Below are positions 10,880-22,037 of a DNA stretch of 64,000 nucleotides, in pieces. This DNA comes from Wolfiporia cocos. Its lineage: Eukaryota > Basidiomycota > Agaricomycetes > Polyporales > Phaeolaceae. Below the pieces are notes generated by a model. The model was given only the letters and a program-made list of their open reading frames with translations, did not search any database and was not told the DNA's origin. Within the stretch, counting starts at the first letter, position 1, and each line of letters opens with the position of its first letter. The DNA lies in NCBI GenBank assembly GCA_029448655.1, contig JACCLO010000011.1, positions 3,188,852 to 3,252,851 on the forward strand, given 5' to 3'. Position numbers and translations under genes: made by a program.

Positions 10880-11594
10880 ATGAGGGCGACAGATATTCGG
10901 CGTAGCGATGGCATGCCGGGCCGTAAGTTGTTTCAGCGATATGATATACATTGGTCAATGACCATGTTGTTTCAGCCGAGGAACACGTAAGTACTGTCAC
11001 ATCGAGTTTGGTTACACAGACTGTGGCGACACAATACTTGTGTGGCATGTCTTCAGTCGCAATGGACACAGAGATGCACAAACTCGGAATCGGGAGCGTA
11101 CTAATCTATGTCGCTGAATAGAACAAGTGGTGGGGCGACAGGGGGCTACCAAAGCAAAAGTATATTACAATCTACAGTGCGTGCTGATGAATTATTTATC
11201 TCAGCCACTGACTCTTGGTACGCCACAATCGTTTGTGGCTAGGCATATCGCCCTTCAGGCAGCGCGCGACCCACAACATGTTTCGCAGCTGGCTGTACAA
11301 CGGCTATCGCCGCATGTCTGGACAGGTCGCCTATTGGATTGTCCCCTTTGTAATCAGTACGTGCACGCTTTTTTCATGCGTACGCTTCCGGCCATGCAGC
11401 GCCTACTGCGCCACGACAAATGCAGTATGTATGGCACGATCATCCCCCATAGTCTTTTGATCTCGACATATTCTAGTTTGTCATTAACCTGCCTAACAGG
11501 CTACAGTACTTACGTATGGGCGAAACGGTATGACGTATACTTGAACAGCAAGGCGTTTCACGTTGAAATGTTGGAGAAGAAGGCGCGCGGTTGA
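10880..11594 (+). CDS. QCR8: cytochrome bc1 complex subunit 8
   Basis: This small subunit of ubiquinol-cytochrome c reductase (complex III) sits in the mitochondrial inner membrane beside cytochrome b. Five exons (10880-10922, 10976-10986, 11122-11176, 11243-11356, 11500-11594) sum to 318 bases, or 105 residues, with every phase consistent. Recognisable blocks are NKWWGDRGLPKQKYITIYSI, the SPFRQRATHNMF segment, RRMSGQVAYWIVPFV (the single transmembrane helix) and YVWAKRYDVYLNSKA near the C-terminus. Exon 2 is only 11 bases and is required to keep the frame. The intron before exon 3 shows a clear TACTAAT branch site at 11098-11104. The N-terminal 17 residues differ from the commonly seen Gly-rich start. 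Confidence 0.92.
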
Positions 11595-12898
11595 GTGGCG
11601 CTGACGTAACCACTGGCGTGCATCGCCAGCCGTGTTATACTCTGTACCTACAATCAAGTACCATGATGCTTATGAGGTTCCGTTTTCCAGTTTGCTATGA
11701 CTCTGGAAGGCAACTACCATCGAGAGCACTCATCTAGCATGCTTGCTAGACATCCCTGATAGTGCCCAAGAAGGTCTTTTGGCGCACGACGGGAATGATG
11801 GAAGCCCTCTACAGGGCTGAGCGAGTTACTCCACAGAGGAAGACATTATCCCATTAATTTCATATGCATATCCGGGTGATCAAACATGGCATCCTGCATT
11901 TCAATGTCTGACACTTCTTGATCTAGCCAATGTCGACATTCAAGTGGAAGCTTGTTCAGCAGGGATGCATCACCGGAGTCTACGGCCATGCTCATCTTGT
12001 AGAATTTACTAGTCCGGCTGGATATCTAGCTTGGGAAACCACGAGACACATTGCACCTCATCTGGTAGCCAACTGCGATTCCGCCGTGGCAACAGTTGCA
12101 GCCACCCCAGGCTGTCATCCGACAAAGTCGAGTACTCCCAATCCAGTGATCATTTATGTAATCACTTACTGGATCAAGATTGTTGATCCGATTCAGATGG
12201 ATCTGGCCAACTGCCGGTAACACCCAACGGTTCGGAAACGACTCACTCTGATTTATGGATGGAAGAGTGTATATTTGAATTCATCGTAGGCTATATCTCT
12301 GAGCCTTCTGTCCTTCCGTACTCTAGAGAGACACAGTAACCACCCCGCAGAACGTATAGAATATGAAAGTTGTACGAAAGTCTCAACTCCCTGTAGCTAT
12401 CACAGAGAGCAGCCGGTATGAGTCAAGGGGAATCGTCTGCGTAGAAAGCCGCTCATCTCGCCCTAGATTCCGATAACTAAGTTATCATGCTGAAATCTCG
12501 TAATGAGGATGTATACCGCGCTTGTCTTCGTGGTCACAGTTAAACTATTCACGTTCCTGGAATGTAAGCAGGCTCACCTATAACGTAAATCGAACATTGC
12601 CTTACATCGCACTCGCACTTCTCTAAATCAAACGTAATTGCTAAAAGCTGAAGCTTCCACCTGGTCTATCCAGCAAATGAGAAAGAGGGACCACATATTC
12701 ATTTGGCCCTGCAGTGCATGTTAATCCTCCCACGGCGACGGACAGAAGCTTGCATTGCATCTTTCGAGAAGAAGAATCTGTGACTTCTTGTGACTTCAGT
12801 ACAGGTGCAGTGACCTTGAAGAATGAATAAGACCAAGGAGAGGACTCTGGATGCAGATGGTCGTTCGTGCGTGATCGGTCTTCTCGTCGAGCGCGTAA
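11595..12898. other. no supported gene
   Basis: Only short open frames occur (for example 11930-12220), and they show no known motif. The DNA turns AT-rich towards the MITE-like element that begins near 12.9 kb. Confidence 0.45.
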
Positions 12899-12915
12899 GG
12901 CTCCAACCATATAAT

Positions 12916-13015
12916 GTATATACCATGTATACATGGTTTTATATATATACTATATACATGTATTTACACATGGCCGAGTACATGGTATATACATGGTATA
13001 TTATATGGTATATGG
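12916..13015. repeat. left subterminal ATACCATGTATA repeat block
   Basis: Short units of ATACCATGTAT and its complement ACATGGTATAT alternate here, forming several local palindromes. A comparable block, mostly in the opposite sense, occurs at 13488-13568 at the other end of the element. Confidence 0.6.
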
Positions 13016-13487
13016 TTGTTGTGAATGCATTCATATTAGACCCTCAAATTGTTGTTTTGAATATGTACTTGAGCCAGTTATGTGTCTTACAGATTGTATG
13101 GTGCAGTGGCAATATGAGATTTGGACAATCTGGTGGCCACTGCACAAATGCAAAGATGTTAAGTCATAATTCACACACTCTGCTTACCCTCTCATTTGGC
13201 GGAAGGTAAGATCAGATTTATGTTTATGCTATATATTATCCCACATAGTGATTGCATCATGCATTAGACTCATGTGTAAAAGTTTCCCATCATCTCACAC
13301 ATTGAGCACAATTCCTAAGCCATTCCAGCTACTAGTGTGGCTGTTGAATACTGAACACCAATTTTTTTCCTTGCATCAGCCAAGTGCTGATACCTGTGGC
13401 ATGTTGTTGAAGGAGGAGACAATCTCCATAGCCATATGGGCAAGGCAACAGCTATGTCAAGATGTCTGAAAAATCTACCATCTGAAA

Positions 13488-13568
13488 ACCATGTAAACCA
13501 TGTATATACTATGTATATACCATGTATATACCATATACCATATATTTACTGATTTCCTGTACATGTAT
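13488..13568. repeat. right subterminal ATACCATGTATA repeat block
   Basis: Tandem CCATGTATATA units run toward the right terminus of the MITE-like element. Together with the left block they could pair into a long AT-rich stem. Confidence 0.6.
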
Positions 13569-13585
13569 ATTATATGGTTGGAGCC

Positions 13586-16500
13586 ATACGAGCGCGCGCA
13601 TACTAGCATCGATGGCATCTGATATATATGAAATGTATGCAGGACGCACGAGAATCCAGGCACCTGGAGCCATTCATCTACGCGTTATTGTTCCTGTTGG
13701 GGCGAATTGCAAGCCGAACAAGAAGGAAGTGATAAAGCGATTGACTAGATATATTGGGGCTCAATGAACCGCAGCCAGAGATTCCCTCTCGCTTGAGCAG
13801 GTTTGCAAAAAATTACTAGCACTGTAATGCATAGCTGCTGATTCATGGTGTTACATTAGCTACGTAGCATTTTCGAAGATATTAGCCAGCACTCAAAGAA
13901 CTGAGCAGTGTTCCACTGGCAACTGCATTTCCATAATACTCTTGAAGCTAGGATAGGGCGTATCGAAGTCTGACTGATCATTGCACGACTTGCGCATTCG
14001 TGAAATGCTTGTGACTGAATACAATAGGATGCATATGCATATTATCTCCATCGGCGGTAACGGTTGGGGCAAGGCGGTAGCGTGACACTAAGCGGTAGGG
14101 AAGCTGTGGTATCATGCACATACAGCTTTTCCACATCATTGCTTTAAATTTACTGGATTCACTGCAGGGCACATTATTGTTAATCAACAACAGCTGTAAG
14201 TTGAGACTGGCAGTAATTATACCGTGCGCAGCAGCTAAAAACAGTCCTAACGAAACGATCCGTGGACGTGCCCTGCGCAGCACAATCATATGGGTTTGTT
14301 CCTGCTTTAGATGCTGCTTCTATGAAGGTATCGTAGTCTCCATCATTCGCGGTGTTATCTGCATCCTTCTATGTTGAATCTAGTATATTTCAAACATACT
14401 ATACTGGCCAACAGCGTACCTGATCCACGGTGAAACGATTGTATTGAAGGTGCTTTGATCGATGCGCTGATAACGAGAAATCGTAGATCATGCACATGTA
14501 CCAGCAGTTTTCTGCAGCCAAAACGCGATTTTCAGACTCCGTCACCATTGACAACTCGTGAGTTTAACTGTTTGATGCATTGCACAGGGCTAACCGGAAG
14601 ATGGAGTTACATATATTTGACGGTCAGATAGCTGCGAATCTAGTGGCAAGGCTCAGATGCAAAGTGAAATTATTAATACGTATCGCCCTCATGTGTAAAC
14701 TTGAGCATCGGCAGGACTGCGTAAAGCCGGTCGTCTCGGATCTTCAAAACAATGTGAATGTAATTGACCAGGATCATCTGCTGAATGACCTTTTGATCTG
14801 GCCGATTTCCCATGCCATAGTGAGCCTTTGTCTCGTAAATGGCTGACATTATGATTCCATGATGTGATGAGCACAGCAGAAGTAATGTGATATAGACAAA
14901 GATATATGTCTGCATCCTATGGTATTGTTGTGTGCTCACGGTATGTATCTTGATACGCCATACACCTGGTCAGATATTAACCTTATGCGCGCATCGATGT
15001 CCGCGTAGAGGTACGTAATACTTGTGTACAAATATCGGTGCAAAGAAAGCTCAGGAAGGGTCTATGGTTCGATGAAGAATTCAGTCCCTATACGTGTACA
15101 TGTACGAGCAATGCGGATCCTGTCAAGAACACTGCCTGCAATGGTAAGTTGGTACGCTTTCCAGGATATAGCCGCGGCATGCCATACTCATAGAGCTCGG
15201 CATTGTTATGCTTCATCATTCTCAAGGAAAATGTCACGCACACATGTTGTTGTAATACTGGGGTGTGCGGACATAAGCATGTAGCATATATAGTGTGGCA
15301 TATCATCATATGGCCCGGCGGCCGAGGGCTGTCCTACCCTACCATACAAGCCCAGTGAGTCGACTGATATTCATGTATGCTGTCTATCTAATTCTGGATG
15401 TATCCAAGTCATACTGCACGGTCGTTCACAGTATTAGATGACCCTAGTACAAGGTTGTGCATCACTCGGAAGGTGAGCACATCATGTCGCCAGCAAGGAA
15501 GTCCTCTTGGAGACCATGCCTTCAGTAATCGAGCTGTGTCCAGTGATGCTTCGGGCCATCACGAAGATATGGAAAATATTTTTTCAAGTTTGGACTGTCA
15601 TTGTGGACTGCTACAAAGGCAACAACAATTCGTGAGATCAGTTCTATCCCACAACCGTGAATACGGCTGATTTTCTGACCTTGTAGTGCTCATGAAGATA
15701 CAACGGACTCTGTGCACAAGGTGGATCCGCATGCTGCAACCGATGGCATGTGTCTAGTCACCAGGAGCATACATAACACCTCGGTAAATTACCCACGTTG
15801 CCTCCGCACAGTCTGCGCGAGGTCTGATTCGATGATGCGGCACGTCCAATCCTGCCGCCGCATGAACTAGTTGGCATGAACTAGTTGTAAGTAATCATCC
15901 ATCATATAAATCCCTTTATGAATTCTGACCAGTGTACCACGATTTGTTCTCATTTGATAGGATCTTAACGGACCAGATGGTAAGGTGTCAGATCTTCGAA
16001 TCTCAGTGAGAAGATAAGGTGTATAGCTAGGCTGCTGTTAGAGTCTAATATATTACATACGAGCACATCACCAATGACGAGCCCAACTGCGATTGCTCAT
16101 AGATTAGATTATGGATGCAATCAATGGAAATGATACTTATGAGCTTATGTTAGTATCTTGTAGCATCCAGCTAGTGTGCGAGCCTGCGAGTGAAGTGGAA
16201 CAGAACCAGACTTAGACTTCGTCTCCGAGTATAGATCACCCGGCGAGGAATTTACAGTAATTCTCACGATTAGTTAAAAGGTTTTAGCTGTTACTACTAT
16301 TGTTATCAGTTTCCGAAAGGCTTGCCTTGAGCTCTCATTGATCATTGATTGTCTGGATTTCGGCATCATAAGTCTGATTCAGATACATCGATTGGTCTGA
16401 GATTTGGCTGTATTTCCTTTGAACTTGCTGAACAAGAGGAGGGCTGTCATCAGAAATGTGCTAGATTACCACAAAAAATGACAACAGTATACCAAATTTA

Positions 16501-19500
16501 CTAGGAAATTAGAAGTCCCTGCATTATACCTGTTCCGCATCACAGGAATTATGATATCCTCTTCTCATGATCGCTTTGGAACACAGCTGCATAGATCACT
16601 GATGATCCACATTCTCTTTCAGCTGTAACACGTCGGGAGGCAAACGAGTGCCAAGCTGATGAAGACCTCGGATCTATAATGCTCTCAAGCGACTTCAAAG
16701 CAGATCCCAGACTATGTGTCACTGTAATTGCTTGACTTCACCAAAGTCATACATGTTCTACCGTATATTTTCAACATCATAATATCGGAACATATCCTTA
16801 GGAAATCCCCCGTTTTGGAGCTTCTCCCGGTGGCGTTCTTTTCATCTCCATGAACGCACGTGCCGACTCGGATACTCGGCGGGTCACCGCTACTGCTTCA
16901 TCCCTTCATCTCCTTCTGCAGCTTTATTGTTCGATTTCTGTCTACTTATACACCATTGGCATCTAGTTCACCACGGCTACCGTTCTAGTCAAGGGTGGCC
17001 GGCAACGTGAAGCCGCAGCACTCCGGCCCTAGATTGAGAAGTCACGTTTCTACTCTGCTCAGCTTATAGGACATGATTTTGCTCTTGGGGTGCAGCATCT
17101 ACCTCGAAAACCATGTTTAGTGCTGCGCAAGTACTATGATCGTGATGGATGGCTGGCAGTAGATCCGATGCCGATCATATCAAGCCTGAGAATACATGGA
17201 ACATGGCATATACCATCGCGTTTGAGCTCCTTGCTATGTGCTGTTCAGTTTTAGAGAGGGACACAGAAGTAGTGCGAACCCTTGTGCGCCGAGTAACAGG
17301 AGCAGTGACTACGCTGACGGCATTCATGGCATTCTGGCGAGTTATAATTTCTCCAGCATCAAGTGTGCGAGCGTCTCACAATTGCTTAAGGCACGGGAGC
17401 TTATAAGCCTGACAGAACATGCACATATCTTGATTCCCGCCCGTATTCTCGCACGTGTTATCCTACTGATGTAAGTGACTAATTGACTTCTCGGATGTCA
17501 ACTGTCTATATTGTTCTGTCCCACTCTGTAGATGGCTACGTAATAATGTTGAGATTTTCAACAACTCAAATCGATTTGGGTTGTCCAACTGGTGTATGGT
17601 TCCTTGGTGCAATATTCTAGTCTTCCGATTTCGATTTCCCACCACATTCACTATGAGAAATGTGAGTGATCTCAGCAATCATGAGTAATTCTCAGGATGA
17701 TAACGGAACTGGAGGTTACCACATTTGTATTACTGCAAACAGGGGTCAAATAATAACGTACCCAGTGATGTTCTCTCAAATTTGTCTGAATCGCATAAGA
17801 GCGTCTCCTGTAGCGACGGGAGGGAATATACTCAGGTTGAACTCCCTTGTGGGAGGACAGCACAATGTTCACATGTCTTTTCAGTGCAGTGGTGGAAACG
17901 TGGGTTAGTGTCGCATCTCACAACAATTACGATGTCCTTTTATCGCAGAATGACAGGCGATGAATAAGCAGGGGCATATTAACTGTCCTATGCTCGTCAA
18001 TGCGCATAATATGCAGATTATGTTATATGCCTACAGCGACACATAGCGGATGTTCTGAGAAGTAGACCTAGTCGGGAATTATCCTTCGTCGGTTCATCCC
18101 CGATCTCCTTCGCGGGCGCTGAATTGGTGAACTCCGATGAATCTCGATGTCGCTGGTCTGGACTTTCTTCAGCACGGCTCGCCTTGATGTCCGGAGTCCT
18201 AGATTTCGACTGCATGTGACTGTCACAACATTGTACGCAACAACGGGGCATTTCGGAGGTGAGATTCTCTCTCCACACTGCCCAAACGGTTCCAAGGTCT
18301 GCGATTTCGGCTGGAATTCGTTGTCAGTCAGCAGATATGCTACTCCACCAAAGTAGCCCTATGCGATGTCATGGAGAGTTACGGGAATCGGACCAGACGT
18401 GGAGTCACGATCGTCGTCTTAATATAAACCTGTTCCAAACCACCCGCCATGCGTCGCTCATGCTCCGTGGATATCATCCGGCAACTCCTACAATCAGAAC
18501 GAAGAGATCCTTTTGCACTCGGTAGGTCCTGGTGCGGCAGGTCTGTGTTGAAATCCCTCAGCGGATTCCAGGTACTAGGAAGCAGTAGGCTCAGATGGGT
18601 ACAAACTGGCGACGAGCCACTCTGCTCACGCTCCGCTTATGTACACTACCGGTAGGACTCGCTACCCGCTAGCTTGCCCATTTCGTCGCCACACACCCGT
18701 CACCTCCGCGCTATCCCGCGCCACGGCAATGCCGCGGTCCGCGAAACCCCAGATTGCAGCAGTCTGACCTTAACTGCTTGTACTGTCGACATACATGACA
18801 GGTATGGTCTCCTCTTTGTTCTCCATGCGCTGACTGTTGTCATAAAGTGATGACAAGGCGATGACAAGTTATATGAGGAATCATCTACACCACTTGAATA
18901 CTGCTCTTGATGGTCGCTATCGGATGGATTTTGTGGACAATTACCAGCCTTCTTGGGTAAACGCCAGGGGCTTCAGCCGTTATGAACGAGGACCACTGCT
19001 TTTAATTGAGTTCGTGCTCATCAGACTTGCAAGATCAATTTCCATTGATCCTGCCCCATGCAACCCAAATTGTGTATGGAATTGTAGTATCAGAATTTGA
19101 CGTACCAATGGATCGGCGTGGCACCTACCAACTAAGTATTTCAGTTTAGGAGCTTTGCGGGGCGCTCGCAGCCATGCCAGCACAAGATGCATTCAACGCA
19201 AGGTACCATTTGGCCACGGGTAAGTTGGATGAATAGTGAATATCACCACAAGCAGACAGCTTATGAAGGCTAGGGTTAATCTCCCTGAAATGGCGGCATG
19301 CAAGCTGTGTCCATGATCAGGATTGCAGGGTGTGATAGATTGAGTTCGACCAATTATCAGATCAATATGCCTTGATTCATAGCTATCGAGGAACCTGTGC
19401 CGTCATTGTTGTGTAGCCGCAATTTTAGAATGGCCCGAAGGTGCGTCGACACTGATCATCCTGAACTACGCGGAACGTTGGCATGTCCGGGCTCTCTCGA

Positions 19501-20850
19501 GGTAATCTCAAAACAATCGGAAGTAGCTCCCGTAACGGATGCATTGTAATACATCAGAAGCCTCGATTACGCTGGATATCAGCGCTCATCTTCACGCAAA
19601 CGACGGACCTATCGAGATGAGATGCCTACCGGAGGACAGCCCTCCGTGAACTTTTTATATCAGCGGCGGCCGAAGACAGATGCCCATGCGATGTTGTATG
19701 CGGGTCAAATTGGAGTACCGCATGGTGAAGCTGATATTACAGGCAGGTGCACGGAATGTGGACAGTTTACTTCAATGCGGCGGCAGAACTGTGAAGCCTT
19801 GTCATGGTTATTAGAGAGTTGACCTGTCGCAACACCACGTCCTTGCACCATCCCAGAGGACTTGCCAGGCCGGATCCTAGGTTTCGAAGTCACGCTGCAT
19901 GTCTTCTTTGTTCATCAAGGAAACGACCACCGTAGAGCCTGGAAACTGGTCGGCAAATCGGTGCGCATGCCGGCGTCATACATATCAAAAATATGTTCTA
20001 ACATGACTGGCCGCAGTTCCGATTATCGTGTCATTGTGCGACCAGACATGTTCATGTGCAGCGTGTTTCTCAATTCAGGAGATTTAGCTGTACGTAAATG
20101 GTAATGTGCGCCTTTCCGTACGTGACAGTAAAGTAGGTGAGCAAACTCGGGTTGCCGGCGGTAAGCACACCAACATTATTCCGCTTATAAATTAATAATA
20201 ATTTCGAGCTCCGCCACAGCTGCTGAGGCCTCAGCATAGCGCTGAGGCCCGATGACTCTTATTTCGCGCCATCCGACCACTCGTTCACTGCGATCCTTGT
20301 CTCCGAAGTTCCTGACACTGCTTGCGCGTCTGCAGTCAACTTGCGCTTCGTTCACACTCAGCATTGACTTCTTTTCAGCACAATCAAATGCTATGCTATA
20401 GGCTGGATATCCACCAGGGCTACAAGTTAATAGCACAGCCCTCCATCCGGCTGCTGTCAAAGCGCATAGTATAACATCGCCCAGACACTTCAGAACAGCC
20501 ATTAGACTGTGTCCCCTGCTCTGTCTCTGCACATGTCTGCGAACACGACTTCCTTCGAGGATCCAGAGAGGTGGGTGTCAAGTCAAGGCCATTTCCTCAT
20601 CCCATGCTCACCTGCTCACGGCCGATAGCGGTTCGGCGGGACTAACACATGCCCTGGATACTGCTGCCCTGACCCTATCACATGACGTAAATCAGAGGTC
20701 AGAGCCTAGATAATATCCATAATTCAAGAAAATGGCTTATTACTCGATAAATCATCTTGTAGTTTGCTCGAAAGTAGCTTCAACATCGCAGACCTCGACA
20801 CGCATAATCCCGACAGTAGTTATGCGTTCTGGTCCCCACAGACTTTGCAT
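13586..20850. other. long gene-poor stretch
   Basis: About 7 kb contains only short open frames in all six frames, none with a motif I recognise. A 14-base direct duplication (GCATGAACTAGTTG) lies near 15861-15890. Frames at 17149-17406 and 18861-19100 start with ATG and are near 80 codons, but I found nothing to support them. The AT content and lack of splice-consistent exons suggest old repeat-derived DNA. Confidence 0.45.
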
Positions 20851-21216
20851 ATGCCTTCTCTCAATGCAGGTTATAGCGTGCAGTGCGCATGGAGCACACC
20901 ATGCGGACATCCGATGAGCACACCATGTGGCCGTTCAATAATCAATCCTTCCATCCCTACCGTCTCCCGTCATCTCGCCGAATATCATCAGCGTGACGCG
21001 AGTAATCCATGGACAGACGGTCACAGTGCAGTGTGCCTTTGGATGCAGAGTGGGAGAATGTGTGGGAAAGAGGTAGGCTATGCAAACATGGGCAAGCATG
21101 TAGCTACCATCCACCTCCAATGCGGCCGGTACAAGTGCCGGCGCTGCTGGAGAGTGTTTTCAAGATCCGACGCTTTCAAGCGTCATCTTGAATGCTGCAC
21201 GGACCGCCACACATAG
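20851..21216 (+). CDS. small C2H2-type zinc-finger protein (copy A)
   Basis: The predicted protein is about 121 residues. The frame is open from 20764, but the first ATG in it is 20851 (MPSLNAGYSVQC). Three Cys/His clusters are visible: CAW-x4-CG...RHLAEYH, CLWMQSGRMCGKEVGYANMGKHVATIH, and a more classical CRRCWRVFSRSDAFKRHLECC finger at the C-terminus. This layout, with a Trp two residues after the first Cys and a CG pair, is shared with the minus-strand gene at 21555-22037, so the two are paralogues. A DNA- or RNA-binding role is inferred only from the fingers. An ATG at 20732 is in another frame and cannot be joined by a realistic intron. Confidence 0.62.
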   Translation: MPSLNAGYSVQCAWSTPCGHPMSTPCGRSIINPSIPTVSRHLAEYHQRDASNPWTDGHSAVCLWMQSGRMCGKEVGYANMGKHVATIHLQCGRYKCRRCWRVFSRSDAFKRHLECCTDRHT

Positions 21217-21239
21217 CAATGGGCTAGTACACTTCCTCA

Positions 21240-21291
21240 CTCAGCATGCTATGATCTAGTACCACCTCAGCATGCCATGGTCTAGTACTAC
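21240..21291. repeat. 26-base tandem repeat, two units
   Basis: The unit CTCAGCATGC(T/C)ATG(A/G)TCTAGTAC(C/T)AC occurs twice in tandem, with a partial third start (CTCAACAC). It lies just after the stop of zinc-finger copy A, in the 3' spacer between the two convergent zinc-finger genes. Confidence 0.6.
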
Positions 21292-21554
21292 CTCAACACA
21301 CACAACCTCGGGCCTCTATTACATTGTGTCATGGTCCTCCCCAATGTAGACGGACGAAACGCCTGCTTACACACAGTACAAAACCATACGATACATTTTC
21401 ACAGTCTTTCCTGAATCGAAGCACCCCATCGCGTTCCAAGTGCGCAGTCTCCCGCAGAAGTTTTCTACGGCTACGGGTTACCATAATATACAGGATGTCC
21501 ACAGGGACCTCCAATCGTAGACTGCAGAGGCAACGGAGCGGATTCGTCCAAAGT

Positions 21555-22037
21555 TCATGGACGACCAGCCGGACAATAGTGCTTCTGGTGCCGTTGAAGA
21601 GAGTCGCCCCTGGAAAATTCTTGGTGGCATCGCGAACAGCGCCGATAAACACTGCGAGTGTGCACAGTGGCGATGTGCTTGCCGAAATGCCCGTACATCA
21701 CCTCCTTACCGCAGACATTGCCTCCTGCCGACCACATGCAGTGACTGCGGAGCTGGTCGTGCCAACCGTGAGCATCGCCTCCAAAATGATACTCTTTGAT
21801 GTGGCGCTTGATGGTCGAAAAGGAGCAGTGAGGGAGGGATATACCACAAGAGGTACCCCATTGACAGACGATGGCAGGGTTTAGCGGGGATGATCTGGAT
21901 GCGCAGCTTGGTGCGAAGTACGCAAGATGGTCCATCGAGTGTAGATTGATTGCGGGGATCATACCGGGCATGTGGAAATGAGCAAAGGGGGTAGGAGTGG
22001 CAGTGTTGAAGTTTGCGACAGTCTGTGAGGACAACAT
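21555..22037 (-). CDS. small C2H2-type zinc-finger protein (copy B)
   Basis: An uninterrupted 160-residue frame starts at ATG 22037 (MLSSQTVANFNT). After a Pro/His/Met-rich N-terminal third it repeats the arrangement of copy A: CQWGTSCG...IKRHIKEYH, CMWSAGGNVCGKEVMYGHFGKHIATVH, and CSRCHQEFSRGDSLQRHQKHYC at the C-terminus. Conserved positions between the copies include the C-x-W, the CGKEV block, GKH(I/V)AT(I/V)H and FSR-x-D-x3-RH. The genes converge with 338 bases between their ends, so an inverted duplication is likely. Copy B is the better supported of the two because it has a clean ATG and a single uninterrupted frame. Confidence 0.72.
   Translation of the reverse strand: MLSSQTVANFNTATPTPFAHFHMPGMIPAINLHSMDHLAYFAPSCASRSSPLNPAIVCQWGTSCGISLPHCSFSTIKRHIKEYHFGGDAHGWHDQLRSHCMWSAGGNVCGKEVMYGHFGKHIATVHTRSVYRRCSRCHQEFSRGDSLQRHQKHYCPAGRP

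Larger units (their letters stand above)
12899..13585. mobile_element. MITE-like non-autonomous DNA transposon
   Basis: A 17-base sequence, GGCTCCAACCATATAAT, stands at 12899-12915, and its exact inverted complement stands at 13569-13585. The match continues imperfectly outward for about 8 bases on each side (GCGCGTAA against GCTCGTAT). Inside each end is an AT-rich block of ATACCATGTATATACCATG-type units (about 12916-13015 and 13488-13568) that are also largely inverted relative to each other. The central 450 bases have no transposase frame. Length, terminal inverted repeats and lack of coding content fit a miniature inverted-repeat element. I could not define a target-site duplication with confidence. 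Confidence 0.65.

Noticed and set aside
12933..13209. Tyr/Val/Met-rich frames inside the MITE-like element
   Set aside because: They are translations of the ATACCATGTATA repeat and carry no transposase motif.
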